A program made the position numbers and the translations under genes. The notes beneath the pieces are model-generated. The model did no database searches. It saw only the letters and a program-made list of their open reading frames with translations, and was not told the origin of the DNA. This document shows, piece after piece, positions 1-12,569 of a DNA stretch of 64,000 bases. Within the stretch, counting starts at the first letter, position 1; each line of letters starts with the position of its first letter. The DNA comes from Penaeus vannamei (taxonomy: Eukaryota; Arthropoda; Malacostraca; Decapoda; Penaeidae). The stretch is taken from contig NC_091553.1 of assembly GCF_042767895.1 (NCBI RefSeq), forward strand, positions 34,275,570 to 34,339,569, in the 5' to 3' direction.

Positions 1-15
1 ATTTCCTTTTCCCAG

Positions 16-643
16 GATTAAGCTTTATTAGATGGCAACGATTGGAAACCCAGAACACTGTGCCACCTATTACGAGTGTAGCAAGTTACACTTTCCCTTC
101 ACTTGAAACCATTATAATGACTGCCCGGGGCGTAAGTTCTCCCCTGTTTTTTTTTTTGTTTTTTTTCTCATAAAAAAAAACATGTAAACGATAAACTTAA
201 ATCTAAAAATCTTACAGGATAGTGTGTCCTTCTACACGGATGACGTGTTTGGCTACTTCAAATTAAGTTTTGTAATGCAAACTAACTGCCAGTCCATACA
301 TAACCTCCTCATGAAGAAACTAAGCAATACATACGTGATTGTGTATATCTGTGTGGAAAATCAGTCAAGCAGACTAGACTCCAGAGAAGTGATTATGGAT
401 GAAGTGGCTCTAGGTAAGCCTTTTTTAAATGCCATTTCTCATTTGGTTAACTATAGTGGTATCCAACTTAAACTTGGAATATTAACTCTAAATTTGGTTT
501 CAGATAAACCAAAAGACAGGGAAGATCTTCTCTTAGATTGTCTGCTCGACTTGAAAAAAGACCTAAATGCCAGGAAGCCTACTATTTCTCGACTTGAACA
601 GGCAATTGCAGAAGACATTGTTATGACTAATGATGTGTCACAG
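16..643 (+). other. Gene 1: end of the N-terminal blade-repeat module
   Basis: Three exons encode the last blade-like repeats and the exit helix of the N-terminal module. Visible strands include SLETIIMTARG followed by DSVSFYTDDVFGYF, then NTYVIVYICVEN. Each has the form hydrophobic strand, turn, strand expected of a propeller blade. They align residue for residue with 42347-43041 of gene 2 (SLETIIMVSNG / RITIYTDD). The third exon (504-643) is predicted to be helical and Leu-rich and leads into the repeat array. The propeller assignment is an inference from repeat spacing, not a domain hit. Confidence 0.6.
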
Positions 644-3600
644 GTTAGTACTTAAATTGTTAAAGGAAAAGATGTTGTATGAAAGTGCTAGAACTTGATC
701 CCATTAATGGGTAGAAGGGAGCAAATTATAATACCTACCTTAGGTCTATCTAGGCTTTTGTTTTCCAACTCTAGTGTCTCCACTCTACCACTAGACCTCA
801 TGGACCTCCTTATTCCAGTTAGAAATCGTGGTTTAATGGAATAGTCCAGCCAAATGGTGCTTTGATCCCAACGGCCCCTTGTGGCAATACTACTCTAATC
901 ATCTTGTATCTGGAAACCCTATAGCTCCTGCCTAGCTTACCCAGATTTAGCTAGCAAAATTAAGCAAGCTATAGCCTGCTCCCTCATGTTTATACAAGCG
1001 TTCCATCTGATAGCTTGAATTTACATGAAGATTAGATATTAAATTGGATGCCTGCTTTGCCATGAAGCTGCATGAGGGAGTGAGGCCCCTCAGACCAAAC
1101 CATATATTCTAACATCATTGACTAGACTCCTAGAGTATTCTTTTTTTATCTGTAAAATAGCCATTAACTCTAAACAGCAGCAATATTAGTAATTTTTAGG
1201 TATGCAAGTTGTGGACCTGTTCTAAAATCTGCCTTACCCATATTCCATTTAGTGTAAATTAAATATTTATACAAATTATTTTAACATGGAATTTATAAAT
1301 TCAAATTGTTTTGCCAAGGGGTAGTTTTACTCCACCCCACTATTTACCCTTCTCTTATACTTCGTCTGTTTCTTGACCTTGCTCCCCTTCTAACTCTTGT
1401 ATTCAAATTCATTTATGAAATCTTCACTTCCCTTTTGCCACCAAGTCTTTAGCTCCAATTCTTACACGGTAATTTCAGACTTGGCTACAAACTCAAACAT
1501 TCGCAGCTGGTTTAACGGTTGATGCCACAACGAATATCCTTCAAACAGTAACTGTAAAGGGCCAAGGTACAGCACAGCAACATGCAGAAACTTATGAAGA
1601 GTTCTACTCCAAAACAGAAGATGTTGAGGTGAGATTTGAAACTTGATTTTAAACATTGGTGACAATACTTCCATTAAATAAACCTTAAACCTTTAATTTC
1701 CCTTGCACTAACAGGTGCTTATAGACGACCTTGGTGTTAGCTTGGATGACGTCTTGTACCACTCTACAAACCAAGTACTCCTCGGGTCTATTGGCGCCTC
1801 TGATGTAACTGCAGACAAACTAGAATCGAATAGTACAAAAATAACCAAGGTTGGTTAAACTATATTCGGTGGTGAGATAGGTAAACTTTAACTACTTGGG
1901 CTCATTTGGCCCCTTTTCATTTTCAGCTAAATGAAATGCCATTGCTGGATATGTCTAGCACCTTCATGATTGATGGAATAGATCAGAACATAATGTCTAC
2001 AATGCACATTCACTCGATGACGACTGATGGCTTTTCTACAAGGGAGTTAACCTCGTCGGCAACCATCAACAATGTGCATACCAACCGTAAGTAAGGCTTT
2101 ATTTATTTTTTATCTTAATGATAATGCAAAGTTCCCCCTTGAACTCTGATGAATTTTTCAGAATTTTTGAGAAAGTCTCTTGCTTCTCAAGAAGTAACGG
2201 GTAACCACTACTACAAAAATATAAATATAAACAACGTCCATGGCAAGCAGGGTGACGGGTCTCCATTAGTTGTTAATGGAATAGACACCAGTAAAATTGT
2301 GACGAAAGGAAATAATTTTACATTTGTAGACAAGAAAACCTTTAACAGTATGACTGTCTTAGAGGACTTGGATGTTCAACTGCTTAATGAAGTAAGCACT
2401 GCTTTTATTTTATTGTAGATAGATGTGTGTGTATATATAACTAGTTACCATATGTAATGTATAATTTCTTATTGCAGGTCGACCTGTCGGACTTATCAAG
2501 CCATTTGGTTTACACAAATGTATATAGTCCTCAAATACTAGATGGTCACTTTAGTCTACATGATGTAGATGTGGATGGCAATGTAGATGTCAAAAACATC
2601 AATGGTGTTGACATGAAACAACTTAATACCATGGTTGTCAGAACTACTGGAGACTTCACATTATCTGGTAAATGGATTAATATAATGTAATATTTAGGTT
2701 AATATTTAAATAGCTTCAAATGGATATTTACCAAATGCTTGCTTTCAGGTGATGTGAACTACCAGAACGACTTCGAAGTAGCTGGGAACATGCTCAGCCC
2801 AAAACTGAATGGCATTGTTATGGATAACATCGTAGATAAGGATACCATTAACATCAATGGAAATTATAAATTTACAAATGCAAATGTAAAATCTGCCATT
2901 CATTGCACCAACATAAATGGAATAAATCCAAGTGTAGATGTGGTGACTATAGATGCAGACCAGACAATATTGGGTAAGTATACTACTATAGCATCTAGTT
3001 TTAGTTAGTGTAAGTGAGTGAGAGTAAATCGATTTCCTTTCCTTTTAGGAGGCTTAACCTTCACTGACGATGTGTTGGTGATTGGCACTGGAGGAGTAAG
3101 GATGTTGGATTCTGTCAAAATTAATAATATCGACCCATATAGCCTCGACAAGCTGGATGATAATGGTAACCTCCTTGTAGAAGGGGATGTCACATTTAAT
3201 GCTGCTCTTCATGTAAGTGAGTAACTTCATTAATTTTAAGTAGTAATTCCTCAATTTAAACACTAAATAAGCACTGACTTGCAGGTGGCAGAGGATGTAA
3301 ATGTTGAAGTTATTAATGGATTAGCACTAAAGGGTATTGAAGACCGTTATTGGAGAAAGAGCACTGACCAAGTAGTAGATGTTTCGCCAAACATTGTGGA
3401 AACTACGTTCAGGTAATGCGCCTCTAAAGTAAAATATATTGCATATATCAAACGTAACCAAAACTAATCGATCCAAATTGATTACAGAGCTGCTGTAACA
3501 GCAAGAAATATTAACAGCCACCAGATGGAAGACTTCTTGTCTGTGACAGGCCCCCAAACAATAAGTGGAGCATACACCTTCCAGGTAAGAAATCTCGTAA

Positions 3601-6600
3601 TAATTAATTTTATACAAGAGCCTAATATTGTGAATGGCCTTCCTAAGGGGGAATCTTTTTCCCGTTCGCAGTGTCTTGTGGCCGTACTTTTTCATCCAGA
3701 ATAATTGTATTTTACAGCTTAAGTGATACCCCTGGGGATTTTTAAATGTACAAGATTTAATTTTTCCCCAGAATTTTTGACTGTTACATATGCACCAAAG
3801 TATATTTATGGAAAACTCTACTATAATTTAAGACGTGCAAAGGGGAAAACCATTTGTATACAAGTGTTCACAAGTAAAAGCAAATTTGGTAAGCTACCAT
3901 TTAAGCTCCTATGATCTTCTGAATTTTAATATGCAAGTTTTTATTAAAGTGTGCAAAAAAAAAATCAATAGTTGGTCACCTGAACACATGTCCATATACA
4001 ATGTACAGTACAATGCATCTTATTTTAGCATTAACTTTCCAATTCATTACCATATACTTTGATTTTCAAGAGATCAAGGTCAAAGAAGCTCATTCAGGTC
4101 ACCTGGGCTCAATTCTACAGGGAGGGTTTGGTCAATTTTTCTAGGTTGATATAGGCACCTGGTCCCCTTTTGTCTTCTACATGTATGGAGACTCTTCTAT
4201 TGTAATAGACAAAATAGTACCTCAGAGGGGAGGGTATCATTGGTTGCCTCCAAACTCTTTATTGCCAGGTTATGCCAACGAATGGCTAGGCATCAAAGCC
4301 CCCTGGCTTGTCTGCAGAATTAGAGGGTTTTTCTTCAGCTTTCTCTTTGGCCGGTGTAGTGATATTACTTTTCATACTTGTTTTAGTTGACTCGGGATCT
4401 GATGGTTATTATTCCAATTCATTTATTGGATACAGGCTTCCCAAGGTTGTTCCAGTATCATAAGCTATGATATGAATTTCATCCGTTTGAGGCCAGTAAG
4501 CTTTGCTCTGGTGCAGCCACAGCTTTTGAGTACTCCATTCCTATTTTGTGGCCTTTCATACATCAGTCAAGGAGGGCTGGAGAAGGTCATTGAAGATTGA
4601 CCTCGCACGATCTTCGTAAGCCTTGTCAAGTAGATGGTTCTGTATAGTGTTATGCAAGGGCATGGGTTCATTGTCCATGGCTTTTTTGAAAACGCCAGGA
4701 TGGATCAGTGCAGGTGTTTCCTTTTCCATCCTGTGACAGGGTGTGCCAGAACCCAGACCTAATCCTCAGTTTAATTGTGATGTGATAGGCTCCCACTGTC
4801 CTTTATTGCTTTTGCATATTGCTGGTGCTTGCCAACACTTTTTTCTAACTAATTTAACATGTGTTCGTGACATTCTTTCAGTTTAAAAACCTTGTCCTAA
4901 CCCTCTATACATTCTTTACATGATCCATGCAATCTTCCTTTTCAACCCTTGGACCCTACAGGGTCATCTCAATTAGTCATGCTGGTGACGGCAATATAAG
5001 CACTAGAATCTGTCACTCAGAAGTGTAATATATTTGAATCTCAATTTTCTGAGCATCCCCAGTTGCAAAGCATTTTCAGCCTCCATCCTCCCGAAAAGCC
5101 CATCGAAGTTGGCTTGAGACTTGACAGCATGCTGTCTTGCCATTCATCAAATGTTTAATTTTTTCATTACTGAACAATATCTGCAAAATTATTTCAATAT
5201 ATTACAAATCCTGCCCCAACACAATTTATGGCAATGAGTGAGCAATGTTCCAAAAATGACAACTATTTTCTCACAAACTGGTACTGTAACCTGCCTGTTG
5301 GCTAGTTAAGTAAGTTCCATGTATACACTTCTGTTTATAAACCTGTCCTGGTACAGTAATGAGTCTGCCTGACTCGTGAATAAATTGCAGCATCTCAAGA
5401 TTGCCAAAGAGCTGACAGCCTGGAGAGGCCAGCTCTTCCATAACCATTACTGAGGCTGTGGAACACTATTGCCTTCAGTGTGGTTATAAATATTAAACTT
5501 TTGTGGCTCAATGTTATGCAAGTTTTTAGCACTTTTTGGGCTTTACATAAAATAGCCCAAAGAAATTCTTTGACTGTACAGTTCTCCCCATCTTATTTCA
5601 GTCCCTTTGTTTTCTCCATCTCCTAATGGAGAAAAGTACAAGGGGCATCTTTTAAGTCTCTACACTATCAGTCTTCCTAATAACAGCTTGTCTGAAGGCC
5701 GCAGCTGTCGGCAGCAACCCAGGCTCCACGTGCTCCAGGCTAGCTAGGAGGCGAGACAGAGGGTTGAGGTGCCACATCGGCGGTTTCCTCCTTTACTTTC
5801 TCCCCAAAACCCTTTATCCTAGTCTTAGCAGACAGACTCCAACCAATAGTCTCTACAAAATGGGAAGACGCAATATAAAACGCAAGCATTGAACAGTCCC
5901 GTCAAAAAGCCGAACTAGTGAGAATAGTGAATGTGTACTGCAGAAAAAAAAAAATGAGTCTCTCCCTCACCCAGAGTGGTGACAGTGTAAAATTTCTCGT
6001 AGACCCCTTGTGTACATATAGACACAAAGTAATAAATTCGGATAAGATGTGACGGTATACATTTTCATTCCAGGCATGTGGGGTGGTAGACATTTAAAAT
6101 TTAAAAGCCACCACAATGCTCTAGTGCCTGGCAGTGGTGCACATAGGCCTCACAATGCCAGATTGTGGATTTTAGTGATCTTTTTTTTCCCCCCCTAAGA
6201 CAAGATTTTGTCCCTCTACAGGGATTGGTAACGGTAGATGGTAATCTCAAAGTAACAGATGGCAAAGAAATTGATGGTGTGGATGTATCTTCGCTCAAGG
6301 AGAACTTGGTAACCCTGTCAGATAATCAAGACATAGAAACACAAACGGTATGTAAATTTACTCTTAAAAATTTAACTTAAAATCTAAATTTAAAACGTAT
6401 ATTAGATTCTAATTGCAATATTCTTTCTAGAATTTCGGCAAGTTGATCATATCTGGGGACTTAATGCTAGGTGGAAACCTCAATGGATGGAATGTAGTGA
6501 CAGACTTCGTACGGCTTGACCAGTCTCTACACCATACTGGTTGGTAAATTTCTTTTCAACTCGTGTTTTGAAGTAATGATATATATTAACACTCTCTTCT

Positions 6601-7068
6601 TTCTAGGGAGTCTTACCTTCAGTGACAAAACTACTGCACAAGCTCTGCAGCTCTCGAGTGCAAACATTATGGTACATAGCCTTAATGGCCTGAACGTTGA
6701 AGCTGCAAAGGCAGACTTGGTCATTGTAAATGAAGATGCATCAATTGCTGGACCCCTGAAGTTTACCTCTAGCATTACAGGTATATATTAAGTACTGCAC
6801 TTTATCTTAAGTGATTGTTAAACTTGATAGAACAATCATTGTTTGCCCTCTCTTAACAGCAACCAACCTCGAAGTTGGTGGAACGGTTGACGGTGTTGAC
6901 ATCGTAGATCTTGTGGATCGCAGTCTCAAGAAGAACTCTGCTACACCACAGACGGTAACAGGATCAATAACGGTGAATAAAGGAGTTAACTTAGATTTGA
7001 GCCCATCTCTGGATACGGTTAATGGCAAACACTGGAGCACCCACTTAAGCAAGGCAAGTACATTTCCT

Positions 7069-7104
<36 letters not shown>

Positions 7105-10100
7105 CATATAAATATATATTATACATAATATATAAATATACATATGTATATCCATGTATATCCTTGTATCTATGAACCTGAATATACTTCAAATTTCAGG
7201 TTGTACCCCAAAATTACAATGGTGTAATTCGTGGAAGGAAGACCTTCACGAAGCCAGTATCCATTTCGGGTAACTTCAATCCAACAACCATAAATGGCTT
7301 TGATGTAGCTCAGCTATCAGACAGAATACTGACTAAAAGTACAAACCAAAATGTTGCCAGCAAATACACCATCGATGGGGATGTTACTGCTAGTACGTAA
7401 GGGTTAAATTCTTTAAACCCAAATTTTGAGTGCTCATGAATTATACTTTATGTATAAAATGCTACCTTCCAAGGTATAAATATGAACCTCAATTTTCAGA
7501 GAATGTAGTTGCAGCACAAATTGATGGAGTATTGGCCTCCAACCTCCTCCTCCTGGATGAGACCAGTATAGTATCTGGTACAGTTGACTTTGCTGATAAC
7601 TTGCTTGTTGCTGATGTGACCTCTGACTCTGGCATTCTTGATGGCTGCAATTTACTTCAGGTTTGTAAATCTAGACTTGTAGTAAACTTGGGTAAGGAAA
7701 GCTTTGGCTTGCTAACTCTACTTTCATATTTTAGTTGAACGCATCAACAATTTGGAGAGATGGTAATGGGGATGTGGTAATCCCATACAACATGGGAGTG
7801 AAAAATCTTTTGGTTAAGGGCGATGTAATCGCAAATGCTGCAGTGAAAGCAGGAACAGGCCAAATGGACATCTTCCATTTCCTTGATACTATTGTAACAA
7901 AGTCTTCTAATCAAGATATTTCTGGTAAGTTGAAAGGACAATTTGAACTTGGTAATTGAAGTTTTTAATTTAAGATTTATTTTACTCTTAAAACTATTAA
8001 ATTTCAGGTACAGTAGAATTCGTGACAAAGGTGTCTGTGACAGACCTCCAAGCTACCACCATAGATGGTGTAGACGTTAACATTCTCTATGATGATACTG
8101 TTATGGATAATGAAGACAGTGTAAGTATTTCAGTCCTAAGAGTATATTATTAATAATAGGTTGAAAGGTATGTGACGTTGTATATCATTGCAGGTAATTG
8201 ACTGTAACACAGACTTCACAAGACTTCTGATGGTTGGTAATGCCAAGGTAAAAACCTCCTTGCATGGATCAGGTGCTCAAGGGGTCTTAATCAACAATAT
8301 GAATGTGACAGATGTGGATGTCCATGCAGTACACTTAACAGGTGGACCATATCTGATCACTGGTGACAAGACCTTCAACAGTGGTCTTAATGTTGAAAAA
8401 CTAAATATTGATGGTGAGTCTAGTAAGAGCAAGTAATTTTTTTTTTTTTTTTTTTTTTATCTTTACTTGTATTGACTCAATCCTCCCACAGGATCCTTGG
8501 ATGGAGTAGTTGTCAACAACTTGGTGGTGCTATCAAAGTATGACAGACGTGCTGATGAACTAGTCTTCAAAGCCCCTATATCAATAAGGGGAGATTTGAA
8601 GGTATTTTAATAGTCTTTGCATAATTTTAAATACCTTGGTTTGTATTCAGGTCTACAAAACCTTACTTCCATCAGGTCGATGGACTACTGGACAATGTAA
8701 ACCTTGAGCAGCTCCTGTCTGACAGGATCAAACTAGATACTACTGAAGCTTTAAGCTCGTCGACTACATTTGAGGGAATGAAAGTGGAAGGTAAAATGCC
8801 AATGAAAGACTTTTTTTTTTTTTTTCTACCTTAGAAGGAAAGATGTACTGAAATTAGCCTTCTGAATTTACAGGGGACCTTCTCGTTGAAGTGATAAATG
8901 GTATAAAAGTATCAGATATAGTCTTTAAATCTGGAAGGGTGCAGCAAGACATTGAAGGAGTTAAAACCTTCTCTGGAGGTCTACATGTAGTTGGTGAAAT
9001 GGAGGCTCCTGTAGTAAATGGAGTAAATATTCTGGATTTGAATAATAACGTGGTCCGAAAAGACAGAGCAGCTACTATAAGTAAAGAACTGGTAAGTTTG
9101 GTTCCACATACATGACACTTAACACTTTGTTCAGTATATAGCATAGTTTTCCTTCAGGTCTTCAATAAGGAGACTACCTCTCAAGTAGATGTCTTGGTAC
9201 AAGGAAATGTAAATGGTTATGATCTCTCTGAAACTGACTATGGAGCCTCGATACTACAAGGAAATATTAAAGCTGAGAACGACCGCTTAACAAGCCTTAA
9301 CTTAACATTGTCAACAACCCATGTTGACACAAAGCTGCTCTCCTGTGGTAAGCAATTTCAAGTTCCCCCTCTTACTTGAGCTAGTTTAAGATGTAATGCT
9401 AAAAGTGTAATTTTCTACAGGAATGTATGAAACTTACAACTATGGTGATAAGATAAATGAAGAGGCCATATTGGTTTCTGGTAAAATGACTTCTGGAACA
9501 TTTGGAGCCACCCCATATGTGGCTGTCCGGGAATGCGGCAATTATGAATGCCAATGCCCTTCGCAATATGCTTTCTATGAAGTAAGAAACTTGTAAATTA
9601 AATTTGAAATCAAACTTTCGGCAAGTGTAAGACAAATCTTTTTAATATCGTCATTTTTCAGTTTGATGATAGTGGTAGTCTAACCAGGAGAGAAACTGAT
9701 GTAAATGCTGCATTCCTTTTTAACTCTAAAGGTTATGAAGGTACAAGACTACTAAGCAGGTGTGTAGTGACTTCTGAATCTAATCTAATCTTTAATAGTT
9801 GATATTACACTACAAGGTTATTTAATTTTAGCTGTGCTAATGGTGGATCAAGTACTTTGAATATCTTGTTAAACAACAAGGAAACAAGCTTGCCACAGGG
9901 ATCGACACTAGGGAATATTGCCGATGCAAAATCCTTCAGTACCAAAGATGGCACTTACATTGTAACAGCAGGTGCAACTTATGGTAAGTAACCCATAGTT
10001 AAGATTCAAGCACCTCTTAAACGAGGTTTATGTATTAGTCTCAAACACTATAAAGACTATTTAAAGATTTGACAAGAACACAAGGATAACTTTTTAAAGT

Positions 10101-11172
10101 ATGCATAAAGGGAATGGCCTTCTAAAGATTTTAGAGAAAGTATAATAGTATTCTTTTTATTCTAGATACAAATACAGCTGCAACTACAAAAATAAGTGTC
10201 TTAAAACTGAATAATAATGCAGTTACCATAGTTTGGTCTCTGGATACTTATTACAGTGCTTCAACAGTGGACTTGACTCTGGTAAGGAAGTGAACATCAA
10301 AACTATTAATTAGACACTAATTATAAAAGCAGTCACTAAATGTTATTGTTTTTCAGGGGAATAAAGGATGGTTACTATTGGTAGCTAACTTAATGGCATC
10401 TAATGATACTGTAGATCCCTTCATGGCCCCATCACAACTCTTTTTGTGGTCTGCTGCTGAGGAAAAGGTAAAATGATTAATAATCGGATTGCTCGGTAAT
10501 ATTATCTTAAGAAAAATATTTATTATATTAACTTTTTCAGTTCAACCTTATCCAAGAAGTTATGGGACAACATGTAACTTCAGGAATCTTTTTGAATTCA
10601 AAAAGTACTTTGAATGAGAGATTCTTCGTTCTTACACAATATATGGCAGCTAAATCAGCACTAGAGAAAACTAAGTTCTGTACGAAAGTTCAGGTAAGGC
10701 TTGATAAATTCTAAATTTAAATGGTCATTATTTTCCATAAATGAAATAAATAAATTTATTCAAACTTTGCAGGTGTTCAAGTTTATGGATTCTGAATATG
10801 TTCCATACGAGAGTTTACCAACTTTTGGAGCAGTTGCTCAAACATCCCTATCAATAGGAGAGGATCTATACTTGGCAGTTCTTTCAGACTTAACAAATAC
10901 ACTAGACATTTATGAAGTCTTGCCTTCAGAGGTAAGTAGAACACTTTTCTGTAATTGGATCTGTATTTGGATATTTATTTATAAAGACTTGCTAAACTTT
11001 TTTATTGGTCTTTCAGGGCTTCCACTTGCAGCAGAAGATCCCAGTATGTAATAATCCCCTTGACGTAAAGAAGATAGACACAAAGGAAGACTTGCTACTA
11101 ATTTCTTGTACAAACCCAAGTCGAATGATGACAATAAGATTGAATGCTAAAGGGTATTCATACCGAGAATAA
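16..11172 (+). CDS. Gene 1: large repeat protein, paralogue A (5' partial, 33 exons visible)
   Basis: No family name recognised. Exons: 16-131, 218-413, 504-643, 1479-1628, 1715-1849, 1927-2086, 2162-2391, 2478-2667, 2749-2973, 3049-3212, 3285-3412, 3488-3584, 6222-6347, 6431-6539, 6607-6780, 6860-7053, 7200-7392, 7500-7660, 7735-7924, 8008-8120, 8194-8413, 8492-8601, 8676-8790, 8874-9091, 9158-9347, 9421-9581, 9662-9759, 9832-9983, 10166-10281, 10357-10467, 10541-10693, 10773-10931, 11017-11172. They sum to 5150 nt, giving 1715 codons plus TAA, with no internal stop. All introns are GT-AG except a GC donor at 7054. Most introns are only 65-110 bp, so the gene is compact. Exon 1 here equals exon 8 of gene 2, so about seven exons (signal peptide and most of the N-terminal propeller) lie left of the window. 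A weak poly(A) signal variant AATACA lies at 11204. The product is probably secreted, by analogy with gene 2. Exon borders are confident; function is unknown. Confidence 0.88.
644..1478 (+). other. Gene 1 intron, 835 bp
   Basis: GT donor after 643 and TTTCAG acceptor before 1479. AT-rich unique-looking sequence. I see no gene, RNA or recognisable repeat in it. Confidence 0.8.
3585..6221 (+). other. Gene 1 largest intron, 2.6 kb
   Basis: The only long intron of gene 1. It separates TFQ (exon end 3584) from GLVTVDGNLKV (exon start 6222). The matching intron in gene 2 (53461-53600) is only 140 bp, so the insertion happened after the duplication. The content looks like decayed repetitive DNA, with short ORFs only. 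I see no coding motif. Confidence 0.75.
7054..7055 (+). other. GC splice donor in gene 1
   Basis: The exon ends CACTTAAGCAAG and is followed by GCAAGT, a good match to the strong AAG|GCAAGT consensus of GC-AG introns. The paralogous gene 2 site at 54609 is GTAAAC. Reading frame continues correctly into the exon at 7200. Confidence 0.8.
7070..7140. repeat. (TA)n-rich microsatellite in a gene 1 intron
   Basis: About 70 bp of TATATA with scattered C/A interruptions, just inside the intron with the GC donor. Confidence 0.9.
9421..11172 (+). other. Gene 1: Cys-containing C-terminal blade-repeat module
   Basis: Eight exons encode about 368 residues. The first has a compact Cys motif, VAVRECGNYECQCPSQYAFY. 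The rest reads as successive blade-like units: GTYIVTAGATY, KGWLLLVANLMAS, RFFVLTQYMAAKS with VFKFMDSEYVPYESL, GEDLYLAVLSDLTNTLDIYE, and EDLLLISCTNPSRMMTIRL at the end. The pattern (strand, turn, hYxF, then Y-E-S-L-x-T-F-G-A) recalls EPTP/propeller-like repeats, but I cannot confirm that family. Gene 2 has the same module at 58150-60486. The last Cys pair (VCNNPLD and LISCTNP) is conserved in both. Confidence 0.55.
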
Positions 11173-11394
11173 GTGGAGTGTGGAGCCATTATTTTTAGAT
11201 TTTAATACAGATATATGGTATACCGTCTTTTAATAACCTCAGTGGCTTGCAAAGAAAATTTTGAATTTTACTAATGTAATTTAGTAATTCTACTACCCAT
11301 ACCTGTTCCACATTGTTCAAATGTTCAATTTGAACATTGCTTCCCTATGCATAACAAATGTCAGATTCTGAAATTGTTCAGATCTAATATCAGT

Positions 11395-12560
11395 GCTACT
11401 AGATTCCTCCTAGGTCATATAAAGAAATGGTAACCTTGCCATAATTACTTCCAGTTCACAGGAGCTTCAATTTCCAATCTACATTGGACAATCCCTCCCT
11501 GTTTGACCATACCAACCTCCATCAATGTCAAAACTGGTGCACCAGACCTATCAGACCAGTAATGACCAGGTTGGGCACATACAGGGCAGGAGTCTGGGAC
11601 AACTGTCCTGCACAAACCCACATAACTGCAGCAGCCCCCATAAACCTCTTAAGAGTCTATCCCACTTAAATTAGTAATGTCTCCACATGAAGCATGGCAA
11701 CAAGGTTTCTTTCCTACTCCCTACTCTAGGAATGTTGCTCACTCTGCCCCTCCCCCTCCACCCCAAGTTATTCCTACACCCTCTACCTACTTCCCACTTT
11801 AGGTTCTACATTCTATCTTGCCCAGAAATTCTTTTTGCCACTCTAAATCCAGATGCTCCAATCTTGACTGCAGCCAAAGTATCTCCCTCCCTCCCTGCAC
11901 TGCATGCAGCACAGACTAAACATTCCCCTACTGTAAACTTTCCCCCACCTACCATTGCCTTAATTCCTCTACACCAGTCTTCTTATCCCCTCATAAGAAC
12001 ATGTCTTGCAAAACACTCAAACACACTACACTGCAGAGACAGATATTCAAAAGCTATATGCTAGACAAAATTCTGCAAATTGTGCTCACTCAAAACTACC
12101 AACATCTATCCCCTTCCTGCTCGTATTCCACCTATACCCTTTTCCTCCCTATAAGCACCACCCCAATCCCTTGCCTGCTGTTGTCGTGGAGGGGGGGCGG
12201 TGGAGGGTTAGATGGAGACCAGGCAGAAATCTCCCCTGCCTAGGGCCTTGGCCCTGTTCCAACTTCCTACTTCATAAGGTGTAAGTTGTGCTGAAAGGCT
12301 GACCTTGTGCCAGTCCTGAACAGCCTTGGAAACCATAGGCACACTACTCCCTTTAGTTGTCTAAGCCCGTGCCTGCATACAGGGCATTGGGGGTGGAATG
12401 TTCATTTCCCTTGCATAATAAAGGCTTCCCATGGCCAGTACTGAAAATGCAATACCCTTATCAGGGGGCAATAAGGATTGCCCCTTCATCAAATAACCCC
12501 ACTGGCTCCCCAACACAAAGATCTCCTTTGACTACTCCAAACAAACTACCCCCCACTCAA
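11395..12560 (+). pseudogene. Degenerate LINE ORF1 (gag-like), tandem copy 1, with 3' tail
   Basis: A decayed fragment of a non-LTR retrotransposon nucleic-acid-binding ORF. It starts at the motif region preceding GACAATCCCTCCCTG (11487), runs through a Pro-rich segment (NVAHSAPPPPP-like, near 11735) and the TMEDIQ-like segment (12030), and then joins a retroelement tail (about 12160-12330) that recurs at 55945 and 63035. Many stops and frame changes. The endonuclease/RT region expected between ORF1 and tail is absent, so this copy looks internally deleted. The same blocks recur in order in the next copies, which identifies the unit. Confidence 0.6.
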
Positions 12561-12569
12561 TGTCTACTA

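Larger units (their letters stand above)
1479..9347 (+). other. Gene 1: array of about 20 N-G-[VI]-[DN]-x3-L repeats
   Basis: Twenty-two exons encode about 1200 residues built from degenerate units of about 45-60 residues. The recurring core is N/D-G-V/I/L-D/N-hydrophobic-x-x-L, for example VVNGIDTSKIV, NINGVDMKQLN, EIDGVDVSSLK, TVDGVDIVDLV, TINGFDVAQLS, TIDGVDVNIL, VINGIKVSDIV, VVNGVNILDLN. About 15-20 residues later comes a second core, N/Q-x-x-I/V-x-G-x-x-T-F, for example QEVTGNHYY, QTISGAYTF, QTVTGSITV, QDIEGVKTF. Alternating hydrophobic residues imply short beta strands. The last exon (9158-9347) holds a heptad-like stretch before a conserved Cys. The array matches gene 2 unit for unit. 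Confidence 0.8.

Noticed and set aside
3327..3695. 122-codon antisense ORF over gene 1 exons
   Set aside because: It is the complement of well-supported coding exons.
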